A DNA stretch of 64,000 nt, from contig JANNUS010000011.1 in assembly GCA_031395485.1 (NCBI GenBank), forward strand, positions 43,762 through 107,761. Reading direction: 5' to 3'. Shown one piece after another: positions 43,340-51,383 of this stretch. This DNA is from UBA2336 sp031395485. GTDB lineage: Bacteria > Bacteroidota > Bacteroidia > Cytophagales > Cyclobacteriaceae. Every line of letters starts with the position of its first letter. The stretch's first letter is position 1. Under the pieces are notes generated by a model. It was not told the origin of the DNA and did not search any database. It worked only from the letters and a program-made list of their open reading frames with translations. A program made the position numbers and the translations under genes.

Positions 43340-43816
43340 TTAAAGCGTGTCTTCGGGTTTATATTTCTTTTTCTTTACGTCTGGCCAAAGCTGCTCTGCT
43401 TTTTTAATTAATCTGTCCTCGTTGTTATTCCATGTTTCGAGAGAATTGATTTTACCTCTGCTGGTGCTACCATTAAAAAAGAGATAAAGTTTTCCGTTGG
43501 CGACTTTAAAAGTATTTGGGTCGATCGATATTTTTTTGCCATAACTAACCGCTAATGCGCAATAACCTTCGTACTGCGGTAGGTACTTTTCAGGGCTGGC
43601 TTCAAACAATTTTTTAGTTGCCTCGCTTGAAAAATAATATGCAACATTGTTTAACTGGGCTTTGATCTGCTGATTCCCTTTAATGGCCTTGCCTGATTCG
43701 AAATATGCCACTAAATCATATCCACCAATTGCAATTCCCTTTTTATCAATCGGATCTACCTGAGCGAAAACGCGTGGAGCAATTAGTAAAATGATGAACA
43801 CCAATTTTATTTTCAT
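43340..43816 (-). CDS. Exported YHS-domain protein
   Basis: A 158-residue protein with a signal peptide (MKIKLVFIILLIAPRVFAQ) and a YHS-like domain: IAIGGYDLVAYFESGKAIKG, VAYYFSSEATKKLFEASPEKYLPQYEGYCALAVSYG, NPNTFKV-type strand, KLYLFFN. YHS domains are linked to metal or metalloenzyme partners. The substrate or partner is unknown. It is transcribed alone and convergent with the TPR protein. Confidence 0.88.
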   Translation of the reverse strand: MKIKLVFIILLIAPRVFAQVDPIDKKGIAIGGYDLVAYFESGKAIKGNQQIKAQLNNVAYYFSSEATKKLFEASPEKYLPQYEGYCALAVSYGKKISIDPNTFKVANGKLYLFFNGSTSRGKINSLETWNNNEDRLIKKAEQLWPDVKKKKYKPEDTL

Positions 43817-43961
43817 AACCATTTATTTAAGAATTAGCTACAGTAACACGGATACGTTAAAATTGATCTATTAGATGATCGAAATAAGTTCATTTGTCAT
43901 GGGTAAGACAATTGATCCTTTGCAACAGGCATGTCACGATGCTTATTTAGGCCACGTTAAA

Positions 43962-44984
43962 CTAAACCAAGATATTGTTCTCGGGTTTTAATGGAGCCGG
44001 AATATTGCCCATTCCAAACATTTCTTTCAAATCAATTTCTATAGTTCGGGAGATGGCGCTTATCGGAACATCGTTGGCACTTCCTTCAAACGGATTTTCG
44101 GTCGACTCCCCAATTTTTTCCATGGTCGTAAAGATCCACGATGAAAGTGCACCAAAGGGGATGGCAAGCCAGAAAAAATTCCCATCCAGCTTGTCAAACT
44201 CTTGCAACATTCCCAGCGGCAGCAAAAAGGTAAAAATTTTAGTGAAGTATAAATTCAGTGTTGCGAACTGTCGCGGATACGGAAAGTTTTTTATTCTCTC
44301 AGAAGCCCCTTGTTGATTATAAAACTCCAGCAATGTTTTTTCTAATTCAATATGCCGGAAATCTTCGATGTATCCTTTTTCGAGTAGTTTTCTGAGGTAG
44401 TCAGACTGAAGAACGATAATCTGGGCAGCTTTATTCGATCTTGACATTACCAATTCAAGCTCTTCAACCTCTAAATATTTTGCCAATTCTATTTTTACGT
44501 CTCCAGTATGTTCGGCTACCGAGAACCATTTTTCTTTGTATTCAGCATTATGTTTTTTATAGATGGCCTCCCAAGGGCGGGGCTCGCGAAGGCTAAACCT
44601 CAAAGCCGTTAGCCAGGCAATATGCCGGTTAATAAATTTTGTTTTGATGAGGTGCAACTCATTTTCAGCTAGCGGGGCACTGGCATGTTTATTCGTCACA
44701 TAATCTTTAATCATAATGCCCCAGCCCCTGCTCGCGTTCAGTATCGAACCCCAGATTTTTCGTGCCTCCCACATTCGGTCATAGGAAGCATTATTTTTGA
44801 AGCCAACAATGAATGCCACTGCGGTACCCAGCAGCGCAATGGGCAACCAGGGTATAGAAAGCCAGGTCCAGCCCAATATTTTATAGCAAATACTGGGAAC
44901 AGCAGTTATGATCAGTAGATTGAAAATATCTCTGCGAGTCCAGAGGATTACTTCTTTTAATGAATAATTTTTTCCAGCGTGCAT
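43962..44984 (-). CDS. Bestrophin family (UPF0187) ion channel
   Basis: A 340-residue membrane protein of the bestrophin type. Typical segments are the N-terminal helix RRDIFNLLIITAVPSICYKIL, FKNNASYDRMWEARKIWGSILNASRGWG, FINRHIAWLTALRFSLREPRPWE, and LPLGMLQEFDKLDGNFFWLAIPFGALSSWIF near the C-terminus. Bacterial bestrophins are pentameric cation or anion channels of the inner membrane. The gene is monocistronic and divergent from the DUF2911 gene. Confidence 0.93.
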   Translation of the reverse strand: MHAGKNYSLKEVILWTRRDIFNLLIITAVPSICYKILGWTWLSIPWLPIALLGTAVAFIVGFKNNASYDRMWEARKIWGSILNASRGWGIMIKDYVTNKHASAPLAENELHLIKTKFINRHIAWLTALRFSLREPRPWEAIYKKHNAEYKEKWFSVAEHTGDVKIELAKYLEVEELELVMSRSNKAAQIIVLQSDYLRKLLEKGYIEDFRHIELEKTLLEFYNQQGASERIKNFPYPRQFATLNLYFTKIFTFLLPLGMLQEFDKLDGNFFWLAIPFGALSSWIFTTMEKIGESTENPFEGSANDVPISAISRTIEIDLKEMFGMGNIPAPLKPENNILV

Positions 44985-45069
44985 TATTGTGCTTGTTTTA
45001 ATTTTGTTAACGAATGTAAATAGAAACTAACATTGGATTAGGATTTAGAAAATAAAGTTTAGCGTACCA

Positions 45070-45077
45070 TAAATTTG
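45070..45077 (+). promoter_or_regulatory. Likely -7 element of the DUF2911 gene promoter
   Basis: TAAATTTG matches TAnnTTTG and lies 44 bases before the ATG at 45122. No convincing TTTG is found at the right distance upstream, so the call rests on the -7 element alone. Confidence 0.4.
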
Positions 45078-45121
45078 TATATTCGACTTTCCATTTTCAA
45101 ACTCAACTAACTCTACCTCTT

Positions 45122-45673
45122 ATGAAAAAGAAAATTTTTATTGGCCTTGGCGTTGTTTTTGTCTTGCTGATTGCTTTTGTGCTCTATGCTTCGTTGGTTG
45201 TTGCTAAGAAAAGCCCTGTAAAAACCACTACGTTTAGTAATGAAGGTCTGGATATAAAGGTTGTGTATTGCCAGCCATATAAGAAGGGTAGACTCATTTT
45301 TGGTGAAGAAAAAGATAAAGCATTACTGCCGTATGGTAAATATTGGAGATTGGGTGCTAATGCAGCAACAGAAATTACATTTAGTAAAAATATTAGTTTT
45401 GCTGGTCAACCATTAAATGCCGGAACATACCGGATGTATGCTGTGCCGGGCGCTGAGTCTTTTCAAATTTCTTTAAACAGTGGGCTAGACGTATACTTTG
45501 CAATTGGCGAGCCTGACTATGCATTGGATGTATTAAAAGTTGATGTTCCTGTTAGTGCAGCACCTTCTGAAACGGAACAGTTTACCATTAACTTCGGCAG
45601 CGATTCTACCGGAGTTAAAATGGATTTGGTGTGGGACAAAACATTAGTAAGCGTTCCGATCACCGTTCAATAG
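45122..45673 (+). CDS. DUF2911 family membrane-anchored or exported protein
   Basis: A 183-residue protein. A hydrophobic N-terminus (KIFIGLGVVFVLLIAFVLYASLVVA) acts as an anchor or signal. The body has the DUF2911 signature LLPYGKYWRLGANAATEITFSKNISFAGQPLNAGTYRMYAVPG in two adjoining parts. DUF2911 is a common Bacteroidota family without a proven function. It is followed after 12 bases by the amidohydrolase gene, so the two are likely co-transcribed. Confidence 0.9.
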   Translation: MKKKIFIGLGVVFVLLIAFVLYASLVVAKKSPVKTTTFSNEGLDIKVVYCQPYKKGRLIFGEEKDKALLPYGKYWRLGANAATEITFSKNISFAGQPLNAGTYRMYAVPGAESFQISLNSGLDVYFAIGEPDYALDVLKVDVPVSAAPSETEQFTINFGSDSTGVKMDLVWDKTLVSVPITVQ

Positions 45674-45685
45674 CAATTTCATTTC

Positions 45686-46813
45686 ATGGCATTCTCAAAA
45701 AAGCAATGGGTTCTTATACCCATTGCTGTTTTATTTTTTTTAGGAACAGCCTACTGGCTTATTGGTAAAATTCAATACCGCAATAACGTAATGGATGTAG
45801 AGGAGTATGCGCCTGTCTCTACGTTGAAAGTTCCGCAGCATTTACTCACACATTCTAAATTCCCGTTCATCGATGTCCATAATCACCAGTGGACGATGCC
45901 CGTTCAGGATCTCGATAAGTTGGTCGTTGAAATGGATTCACTCAACATGAATGTGATGGTAAACCTCAGTGGCTTTCGTGGAAAATATTTGGAGTGGTCG
46001 CTCGACAATGTCAATAATAATTATCCGAATCGATTTGTACTCTTCCTGAATATCAACTTCGAAAAGTTAGACGATTCCGGATGGCCCAATGAAACATTGT
46101 TGATGATGGAAGAGGCTGTGAAGCAAGGGGTGAAAGGATTAAAAGTGTATAAGGGATTAGGCCTTACCGATAAAGACAACAACGGAAATAGAATTGCTAT
46201 TGATGATCCGAGGCTTGACCCCATCTGGGCAAAGTGTGGTGAACTTGGAATTCCTGTTCTTATACATTCTGGTGAACCAAATTCATTCTGGAATCCAAAA
46301 GATAAACACAATGAACGATGGCTGGAACTTAAGCAAGAACCAAGTCGCTATCGTTCCCCTGAAGATTATCCGACCTTCGAACAAATCATGGGTGAACAGC
46401 ACCGCATTTTTCGTAAGCATCCTAATACAAAATTTATTGATGCGCATCTAGGATGGTTTGGTAATGATTTGGAAGGGCTCGGCAAATTATTTGATGAGTT
46501 ACCAAATGTTTATACTGAGTTAGGAGCAGTGCTGGCTGAACTCGGCCGTCAACCTCGGTTTGCACGAGCCTGGATGATTCGTTATCAAGATAGAGTAATG
46601 ATGGGCAAAGACACCTATAAGAAGGAAGAGTACTATACATATTTCCGTGTGCTCGAAACCGATGATGAATATTTTGACTACTACCGCAAACGGCACGCAT
46701 ACTGGAAAATGTATGGGTTGGCACTGCCTGACTCTGTGCTCAAAAAAGTGTATTACCAGAACGCATTAGGTGTCATTCCCGGGATTGACCGGAGTTTGTT
46801 TCCCAGACAGTAA
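45686..46813 (+). CDS. Membrane-anchored amidohydrolase (Amidohydro_2 type)
   Basis: A 375-residue protein with one N-terminal membrane helix (WVLIPIAVLFFLGTAYWLI) and a TIM-barrel metal hydrolase body. The metal motif HxH is in FIDVHNHQW; later ligands are in PVLIHSGEP and KFIDAHLGWFGND. An acidic residue is in VMMGKDTY, where the family usually has GSD. The substrate is unknown; it acts in the periplasm. It follows the DUF2911 gene closely. Confidence 0.88.
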   Translation: MAFSKKQWVLIPIAVLFFLGTAYWLIGKIQYRNNVMDVEEYAPVSTLKVPQHLLTHSKFPFIDVHNHQWTMPVQDLDKLVVEMDSLNMNVMVNLSGFRGKYLEWSLDNVNNNYPNRFVLFLNINFEKLDDSGWPNETLLMMEEAVKQGVKGLKVYKGLGLTDKDNNGNRIAIDDPRLDPIWAKCGELGIPVLIHSGEPNSFWNPKDKHNERWLELKQEPSRYRSPEDYPTFEQIMGEQHRIFRKHPNTKFIDAHLGWFGNDLEGLGKLFDELPNVYTELGAVLAELGRQPRFARAWMIRYQDRVMMGKDTYKKEEYYTYFRVLETDDEYFDYYRKRHAYWKMYGLALPDSVLKKVYYQNALGVIPGIDRSLFPRQ

Positions 46814-46861
46814 TTGATTGAAAATGAGAAAAGGAAAAGAAGTGAGTTTTTCAATAAATAC

Positions 46862-46890
46862 TTGTATATACAATAATTGTTGTAACTTTA
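46862..46890 (+). promoter_or_regulatory. Promoter and MarR-type operator of the pirin cassette
   Basis: TTGTA-TA-TACAA (46862-46873) is a perfect 12-bp palindrome, followed at 46883 by TAACTTTA, a -7-type element 18 bases after the TTG. The following TAATTGTTGTAACTTT resembles CAATTGTCGTTACTTT at the MarR promoter. The two regions agree at 23 of 28 bases, and 48 bases separate the palindrome from the ATG in both cases. Confidence 0.7.
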
Positions 46891-46921
46891 ATTAATTGAA
46901 ACTCGTTTCTGATACTAGAAT

Positions 46922-47737
46922 ATGAACAGAACCTTAAAAAACAACATTTTCATTGGAACCTTGTTGCTTGCAATGGGTTTAGAAGGGAGTGCTCAATCAA
47001 CCGAATTGAATAAAACATTTAAGAATATGAAAACTGTAGTGCACAAAGCCAATACCCGCGGACACGCCAACCACGGCTGGCTCAACTCGTATCACACGTT
47101 TAGTTTTGCCGGATACCATGATCCCTCCAGGGTTAATTTTGGAGCCCTGCGGGTACTCAACGATGATATCGTAAAAGGTGGGATGGGTTTTGGTCAGCAT
47201 CCACACGATAATATGGAAATTGTTTCCATTCCGTTACGGGGCGCTCTCGAACATGGCGACAATACGGGTGGGCGTGGCATTATTAAATCAGGTGAAGTGC
47301 AAATTATGAGTGCTGGTTCGGGCATTGCGCACAGTGAAAAAAATGCTTCTAAAACTGACGAAGTAAATTTTTTGCAGGTATGGGTTTTCCCAAAAGAAAA
47401 AAACATTGATCCGCGATATGATCAAAAATTATTTTCTGCTGAAGAACGCATCAATAAATTTCAAACAGTGATCTCTCCTGAAAAGAATAATGGAAGCCTC
47501 TGGATTAACCAAGATGCCTGGTTCTCGCTTGGTAATCTGCGGAAGGACTCGTCACTTGAATACACCATCAATAAAAATAAGAATGGAGTGTATGCATTTG
47601 TACTTGAAGGTGATGTAGTCATTAACGGTGAAAAGTTAAATAAGCGAGATGGCCTGGGCGTATGGGATGTTGATAAACTCTCCATTACAGCCGAGAGTGA
47701 TGCTGAAGTATTATTAATGGAAGTACCAATGAATTAA
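46922..47737 (+). CDS. Pirin family protein with a signal peptide
   Basis: A 271-residue bicupin. The pirin body starts near residue 36 (MKTVVHKANTRGHANHGWLNSYHTFSF). Its metal-binding His and Glu residues are in GFGQHPHDNMEI and AGSGIAHSEKN. Ahead of it, in the same frame, is a typical signal peptide (NNIFIGTLLLAMGLEGSAQS), so this copy is probably exported, unlike ordinary cytoplasmic pirins. Members such as YhhW oxidise flavonols; others are regulators. It is the first gene of a six-gene cassette with oxidoreductive proteins. If translation starts at the internal ATG (47027), it would be cytoplasmic. Confidence 0.9.
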   Translation: MNRTLKNNIFIGTLLLAMGLEGSAQSTELNKTFKNMKTVVHKANTRGHANHGWLNSYHTFSFAGYHDPSRVNFGALRVLNDDIVKGGMGFGQHPHDNMEIVSIPLRGALEHGDNTGGRGIIKSGEVQIMSAGSGIAHSEKNASKTDEVNFLQVWVFPKEKNIDPRYDQKLFSAEERINKFQTVISPEKNNGSLWINQDAWFSLGNLRKDSSLEYTINKNKNGVYAFVLEGDVVINGEKLNKRDGLGVWDVDKLSITAESDAEVLLMEVPMN

Positions 47738-47760
47738 GAAACTTTTAAAAAGTCCCGAAA

Positions 47761-47794
47761 GTCCCTCTCCTCTGGAGAGGGATTTAGGGTGAGG
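47761..47794. repeat. REP-like element (CCCTCTCC-TCT-GGAGAGGG type)
   Basis: A perfect 8-bp stem with a TCT loop is followed by ATTTAGGGTGAGG. The text resembles a dispersed repeat I have seen in many Bacteroidota genomes (from memory). Its right end lies 3 bases before the ATG of the second pirin gene, so it forms the leader of that gene inside the cassette. Confidence 0.75.
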
Positions 47795-47797
47795 TCT

Positions 47798-48667
47798 ATG
47801 AAAACAAGAACAGTCTCGCACGTACTTTACGCCCATCAAATGGATATGGGCGGTATGCCCATTCGCCAGCCGTTGCCAACACAAAATGTGCAGCAGGTAG
47901 ATCCATTTTTATTGCTGCACCATGCTAACATCAAAGTCCCCGCGAATATTGAGGCGGATGATGCCGGAGTGGGGCCGCATCCGCACAGAGGATTTTCGCC
48001 TGTAACATTTATTTTCCAAGGTGGTGTACACCATCGTGATAGCCGTGGTAATGATAGCGTGGTCTATGCAGGAGGTATGCAGTGGATGAATGCTGGAATG
48101 GGTATGATTCACAGTGAGCGCCCACCGAATGATATTCATGAAATTGGAGGCAGACAGGAAATTATTCAGTTGTGGATTAACAACCCCGCAAAAAATAAAA
48201 TGGATGAGCCAACGTATTTTCCGCTGCAGGCAAGTGAGACTCCATCCGCTACTTCCGCAGATGGCTTGGTAACTGTAAATCTATTTGCAGGCGAATTGTT
48301 AGGTCTGAAAGTAAAAACGCCAACCCTTAGTGCGGTAATAGCGGCAACAGTAATAGCAAAAAAGAAAGGGAAAATCTCCATTGATCTGCCAACATCGCAT
48401 AATGCATTACTTTATTTGTTGGATGGCAATATCAACTTGGAGGGCTACGGACTTGTAGAAGGATTTAATGCAGTAGTGTTAAAGAATGACGGAGATGGAA
48501 TTTCATTTGAAGCACAAGATGATACCCGAATGCTTTTGCTGAGTGGCGAACCCTTGAATGAGAAAGTTGTATCGTACGGCCCCTTTGTGATGAACACACA
48601 AACTGAAATTATGGAGGCTATGCGTGACTATCAAATGGGGAAAATGGGGCTGCTGATTGAAGAATAA
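47798..48667 (+). CDS. Pirin family protein (cytoplasmic)
   Basis: A 289-residue bicupin pirin. Conserved parts are QVDPFLLLHHANIKVPA, GVGPHPHRGFSPVTFIFQGGVHHRDS and MNAGMGMIHSERPP, which contain the four metal ligands (three His and one Glu), with a C-terminal second cupin (PLNEKVVSYGPFVMNTQTEI). There is no signal peptide. It forms a tandem with the exported pirin, 60 bases downstream. The ATG at 47798 gives the usual start TRTVSHVL; an in-frame GTG at 47789 lies within the repeat element. Confidence 0.93.
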   Translation: MKTRTVSHVLYAHQMDMGGMPIRQPLPTQNVQQVDPFLLLHHANIKVPANIEADDAGVGPHPHRGFSPVTFIFQGGVHHRDSRGNDSVVYAGGMQWMNAGMGMIHSERPPNDIHEIGGRQEIIQLWINNPAKNKMDEPTYFPLQASETPSATSADGLVTVNLFAGELLGLKVKTPTLSAVIAATVIAKKKGKISIDLPTSHNALLYLLDGNINLEGYGLVEGFNAVVLKNDGDGISFEAQDDTRMLLLSGEPLNEKVVSYGPFVMNTQTEIMEAMRDYQMGKMGLLIEE

Positions 48668-48695
48668 TTAAATCAAAAACTTAACAAATAAATCT

Positions 48696-49097
48696 ATGTC
48701 AACGCAACAAACAATTACTTTTTCAAAAGCACTAAAGGCGGGTTTTATTGCTGGATTAATTGGTGCGGGACTCAATAATGTTTGGAGTTTTGTAGCCCAG
48801 GCGTTGGGAAGTGATGTGCCTGCCGGTTTTCCAATTTTTATTACAATCTCATCATTTTTACCCGTTCTGATCGGAGCTATTTTATTTTTCATTTTGGTAA
48901 AGTTTATTCCTTCAGGAAAAATTATATGGCTATCAGTAGGAATAGGGTTTCTACTCTTTAGTTTTTATCCTGCATTTACGGCAACAGAGCTTGGTGATGG
49001 AGTTCCGGTAGGAAATGGTTTTCCGTTATTGGTTGCTCCAATGCACCTGATCTCAGGAGTTCTGGCTATTTGGGGAATTCCGAAGTGGTCAAAGTAA
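48696..49097 (+). CDS. Four-helix membrane protein, DUF6069-like
   Basis: A 133-residue inner-membrane protein with four predicted helices: KALKAGFIAGLIGAGLNNVW, ISSFLPVLIGAILFFILVK, IIWLSVGIGFLLFSFYPAF and LLVAPMHLISGVLAIWGI. The pattern (Gly-rich first helix with Asn, MHLISG in the last) fits DUF6069. The function is unknown. It lies 28 bases after the second pirin gene and 58 before the nitroreductase. Confidence 0.75.
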   Translation: MSTQQTITFSKALKAGFIAGLIGAGLNNVWSFVAQALGSDVPAGFPIFITISSFLPVLIGAILFFILVKFIPSGKIIWLSVGIGFLLFSFYPAFTATELGDGVPVGNGFPLLVAPMHLISGVLAIWGIPKWSK

Positions 49098-49155
49098 AAC
49101 AGTCCCTCGATTTTAATGTTAATAGATAAAGCTTCAAGGAGAAGCCGCTATAAAT

Positions 49156-49755
49156 ATGGAAATGGTTGAAGAAAAAATGAAAACGTCTACCGAATTTGAA
49201 TCGCCTATATTAGATGTAATACAAAAAAGGAGAAGCAAACGTGCTTATGCCGATAGGCCTGTGGAGGCTGAGAAAATTCAGTCTTTGTTTGAAGCTGCTC
49301 GCTGGGCACCATCCAGTATGAATGAACAGCCATGGACCTACATCTACGCCACCAAAGACCAAACAGTATTGTGGACTAGAATTTTTGAATCGCTTAATGA
49401 AAGCAACAAAATTTGGGTGAAGGAAGCCCCTGTATTGGTTGTAAGTCTGGCTAGAAAAAATTTTGCGAGAAACGATTATTCCAATGCTTCAGCTAAGTAT
49501 GATTTGGGAGGAGCAAATGCTTTTCTGGGATTACAAGCAGCAGCGTTAGGATTGAACGTTCATCAAATGGGAGGCTATAGTGCACAGGTTATTTGCGAAA
49601 ATCTTAATATTCCGGAAACTTACGAGTTGGGGGTGATTATGGCGATTGGATACCTGGGCGATCCGGAAACATTGCCGGAAAATTTAAAACAACGTGAACT
49701 TGCTCCGCGCGTGCGATTACTCCAGGAGGAATTTGTGATGAATAAATCGTTTTAA
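49156..49755 (+). CDS. Nitroreductase family flavoprotein
   Basis: A 199-residue FMN oxidoreductase. The phosphate-binding motif RRSKRAYADRPV, then EAARWAPSSMNEQPWTYIYAT, the dimer part GGANAFLGLQAAALGLNVHQMGG and the end IMAIGYLGDPETLPENL are typical. Such enzymes reduce quinones, nitroaromatics or other electrophiles with NAD(P)H. It belongs to the pirin cassette and is followed by the OsmC gene with a one-base gap. That company suggests a role in oxidant or electrophile defence. Confidence 0.93.
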   Translation: MEMVEEKMKTSTEFESPILDVIQKRRSKRAYADRPVEAEKIQSLFEAARWAPSSMNEQPWTYIYATKDQTVLWTRIFESLNESNKIWVKEAPVLVVSLARKNFARNDYSNASAKYDLGGANAFLGLQAAALGLNVHQMGGYSAQVICENLNIPETYELGVIMAIGYLGDPETLPENLKQRELAPRVRLLQEEFVMNKSF

Positions 49756-49756
49756 T

Positions 49757-50158
49757 ATGGAAGAAGAGAAAGTTGCTGTCGCCACCATCGGAACGGAAAT
49801 ATATCGAACTGAATTAAGAGCACGCAAACACCTTGTACTTGCTGATGAACCTGAAGATGTAGGTGGCAACGATGTGGGGCCAAGGCCGGGCGATTTTCTT
49901 CGAATGTCACTCGCTTCGTGTACTGCTATTACGTTGCGGATGTACGCAAACCGAAAGAAATTTGATATTACAGAAATTGAGGTAACGGTATCATCTAAAG
50001 AAGCTGAAGGGAGAACAATCTTTAATACGGAAATTGAAATTAGTGGTACCTTAGATCAGCAACAGCGTGAACGCATGCTGCAAATAGCCAGGCTTTGTCC
50101 GGTGCACAAAGTATTAACAAACCCGATTGAGATTGATACTCAGTTACTAGTTAATTGA
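49757..50158 (+). CDS. OsmC family protein, second copy
   Basis: A 133-residue OsmC-fold protein. The active cysteines are in SLASCTAITLRMYANRK and ARLCPVHKVLTNPIEI. It is a YhfA/OsmC-type hydroperoxide or thiol-linked enzyme. It differs clearly from the copy at 2394. It starts one base after the nitroreductase stop, so both are translated from one message. Confidence 0.92.
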   Translation: MEEEKVAVATIGTEIYRTELRARKHLVLADEPEDVGGNDVGPRPGDFLRMSLASCTAITLRMYANRKKFDITEIEVTVSSKEAEGRTIFNTEIEISGTLDQQQRERMLQIARLCPVHKVLTNPIEIDTQLLVN

Positions 50159-50204
50159 AAATGCCTTCTTAACAGATAACGATTAATAGATAACTTCTAA
50201 CGCC

Positions 50205-50633
50205 ATGAAAGACATCACGAAGAAGTATACGAACGGAGAAGTATCCATCGTTTGGAAACCCACTGAATGCATTCACTCCGCTATTTGCTTCAAAGGATTG
50301 GGAGAAGTATTTGATCCGCAAAAGCGCCCATGGATTACACCCGAGGGGTCAACCACTGAAAGAATTGTTGCACAAGTGAAAAAATGTCCTTCCGGAGCTT
50401 TGAGTTATTATTTGAATAGCGATGCAAATGTGGGTGAAGTAAAAGTAGAGGCTGAAACAATTGTTGAACCAACTCCCAATGGCCCCTTAATGGTTTATGG
50501 AAACGTAACAGTTAAAGGCGCGAACGGAACCCTTACTAAAAAAAATAATGCTACCGCATTTTGCCGCTGTGGGGCATCTCAGAACAAACCCTTCTGTGAC
50601 GGTACGCACAGAAAAATTGGATTTGAAGGATAG
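50205..50633 (+). CDS. Iron-sulfur protein with Fer4_19 and CDGSH domains
   Basis: A 142-residue protein. The N-terminal half is a divergent [4Fe-4S] domain (Cys in PTECIHSAICFKGL and VKKCPSGAL). The C-terminal part is a CDGSH-type zinc-finger-like [2Fe-2S] domain: CRCGASQNKPFCDGTH. Relatives are found beside oxidoreductases; their function is likely electron transfer or redox sensing. It is the last gene of the pirin cassette, 46 bases after OsmC. Confidence 0.9.
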   Translation: MKDITKKYTNGEVSIVWKPTECIHSAICFKGLGEVFDPQKRPWITPEGSTTERIVAQVKKCPSGALSYYLNSDANVGEVKVEAETIVEPTPNGPLMVYGNVTVKGANGTLTKKNNATAFCRCGASQNKPFCDGTHRKIGFEG

Positions 50634-50737
50634 CCGCTAATCAGGTATCTGCAGGCCAATCAATAATGGTATTCAAACTTTTTATCCACTAAGGGTGTCA
50701 AAGGTTGGTGGATATGTTTTACTTTAGAATTCCGAAA

Positions 50738-51382
50738 ATGATACGATGGTTAATACTTAATTCAGTAGTTGCGTTGGCATTCACTTCTTGTATGCAAGGA
50801 CCGGAAGATGCCGATCTCGCAAAACACATGGTTGTACAAACCAAGTATGATACCACCCGGATATCCGATGCTGGTAATATTTTTAATTCGTACAGCACTT
50901 TTTTTATCAGACTTGATACAATTGGGTATGTATTCAATAGCCCCACGGCCGATACCCTCCTGATAGACCCAATCAGAGATGGAACAACAATTTTTGTTAC
51001 TCCTGTTGTTGATTCAATTAAAAGTAGAGTTGAGTTAGCCGGGTTTAATTACACAGCAGAAAATAATTCGCCTGACTTTGCCGTAAAAGCTGTTGTGTTG
51101 CAAAACTTTAGCTTTTTTCAAACAGTATCCTACCCATCGTATTCAGGTTATTATGGATATAACGGTTACTACTATCCTGTCGTGAGTACCTATTACTCAA
51201 ATTCTGCTACGCTGTTAATTGAAATCATCGACATCAAAAATTTTGACACCAATAATGATAAATATGTTGTTGTCTGGAGGGCATACATTGGTGATTTACT
51301 TTTCACAGATGATTTAACCGGAAGAACACTCGAGGCTGTTGCGATGGCCTTTGAGCAATCGCCTTACATAAGCAAAAATTAG
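50738..51382 (+). CDS. DUF4136-like lipoprotein
   Basis: A 214-residue predicted lipoprotein; ATG at 50738 gives MIRWLILNSVVALAFTSC, with lipobox AFTSC. The layout resembles DUF4136: a first strand YSTFFIRLDTIGYV, helix DSIKSRVELAGFNYT, PDFAVKAVVLQNFSFFQ, a Tyr-rich loop (YPSYSGYYGYNGYYYP), and TLLIEIIDIKN with YVVVWRAYIG. I am less sure of the family than of the lipoprotein call. An ATG at 50714 would add eight residues. The beta-barrel gene follows one base after its stop. Confidence 0.72.
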   Translation: MIRWLILNSVVALAFTSCMQGPEDADLAKHMVVQTKYDTTRISDAGNIFNSYSTFFIRLDTIGYVFNSPTADTLLIDPIRDGTTIFVTPVVDSIKSRVELAGFNYTAENNSPDFAVKAVVLQNFSFFQTVSYPSYSGYYGYNGYYYPVVSTYYSNSATLLIEIIDIKNFDTNNDKYVVVWRAYIGDLLFTDDLTGRTLEAVAMAFEQSPYISKN

Positions 51383-51383
51383 T

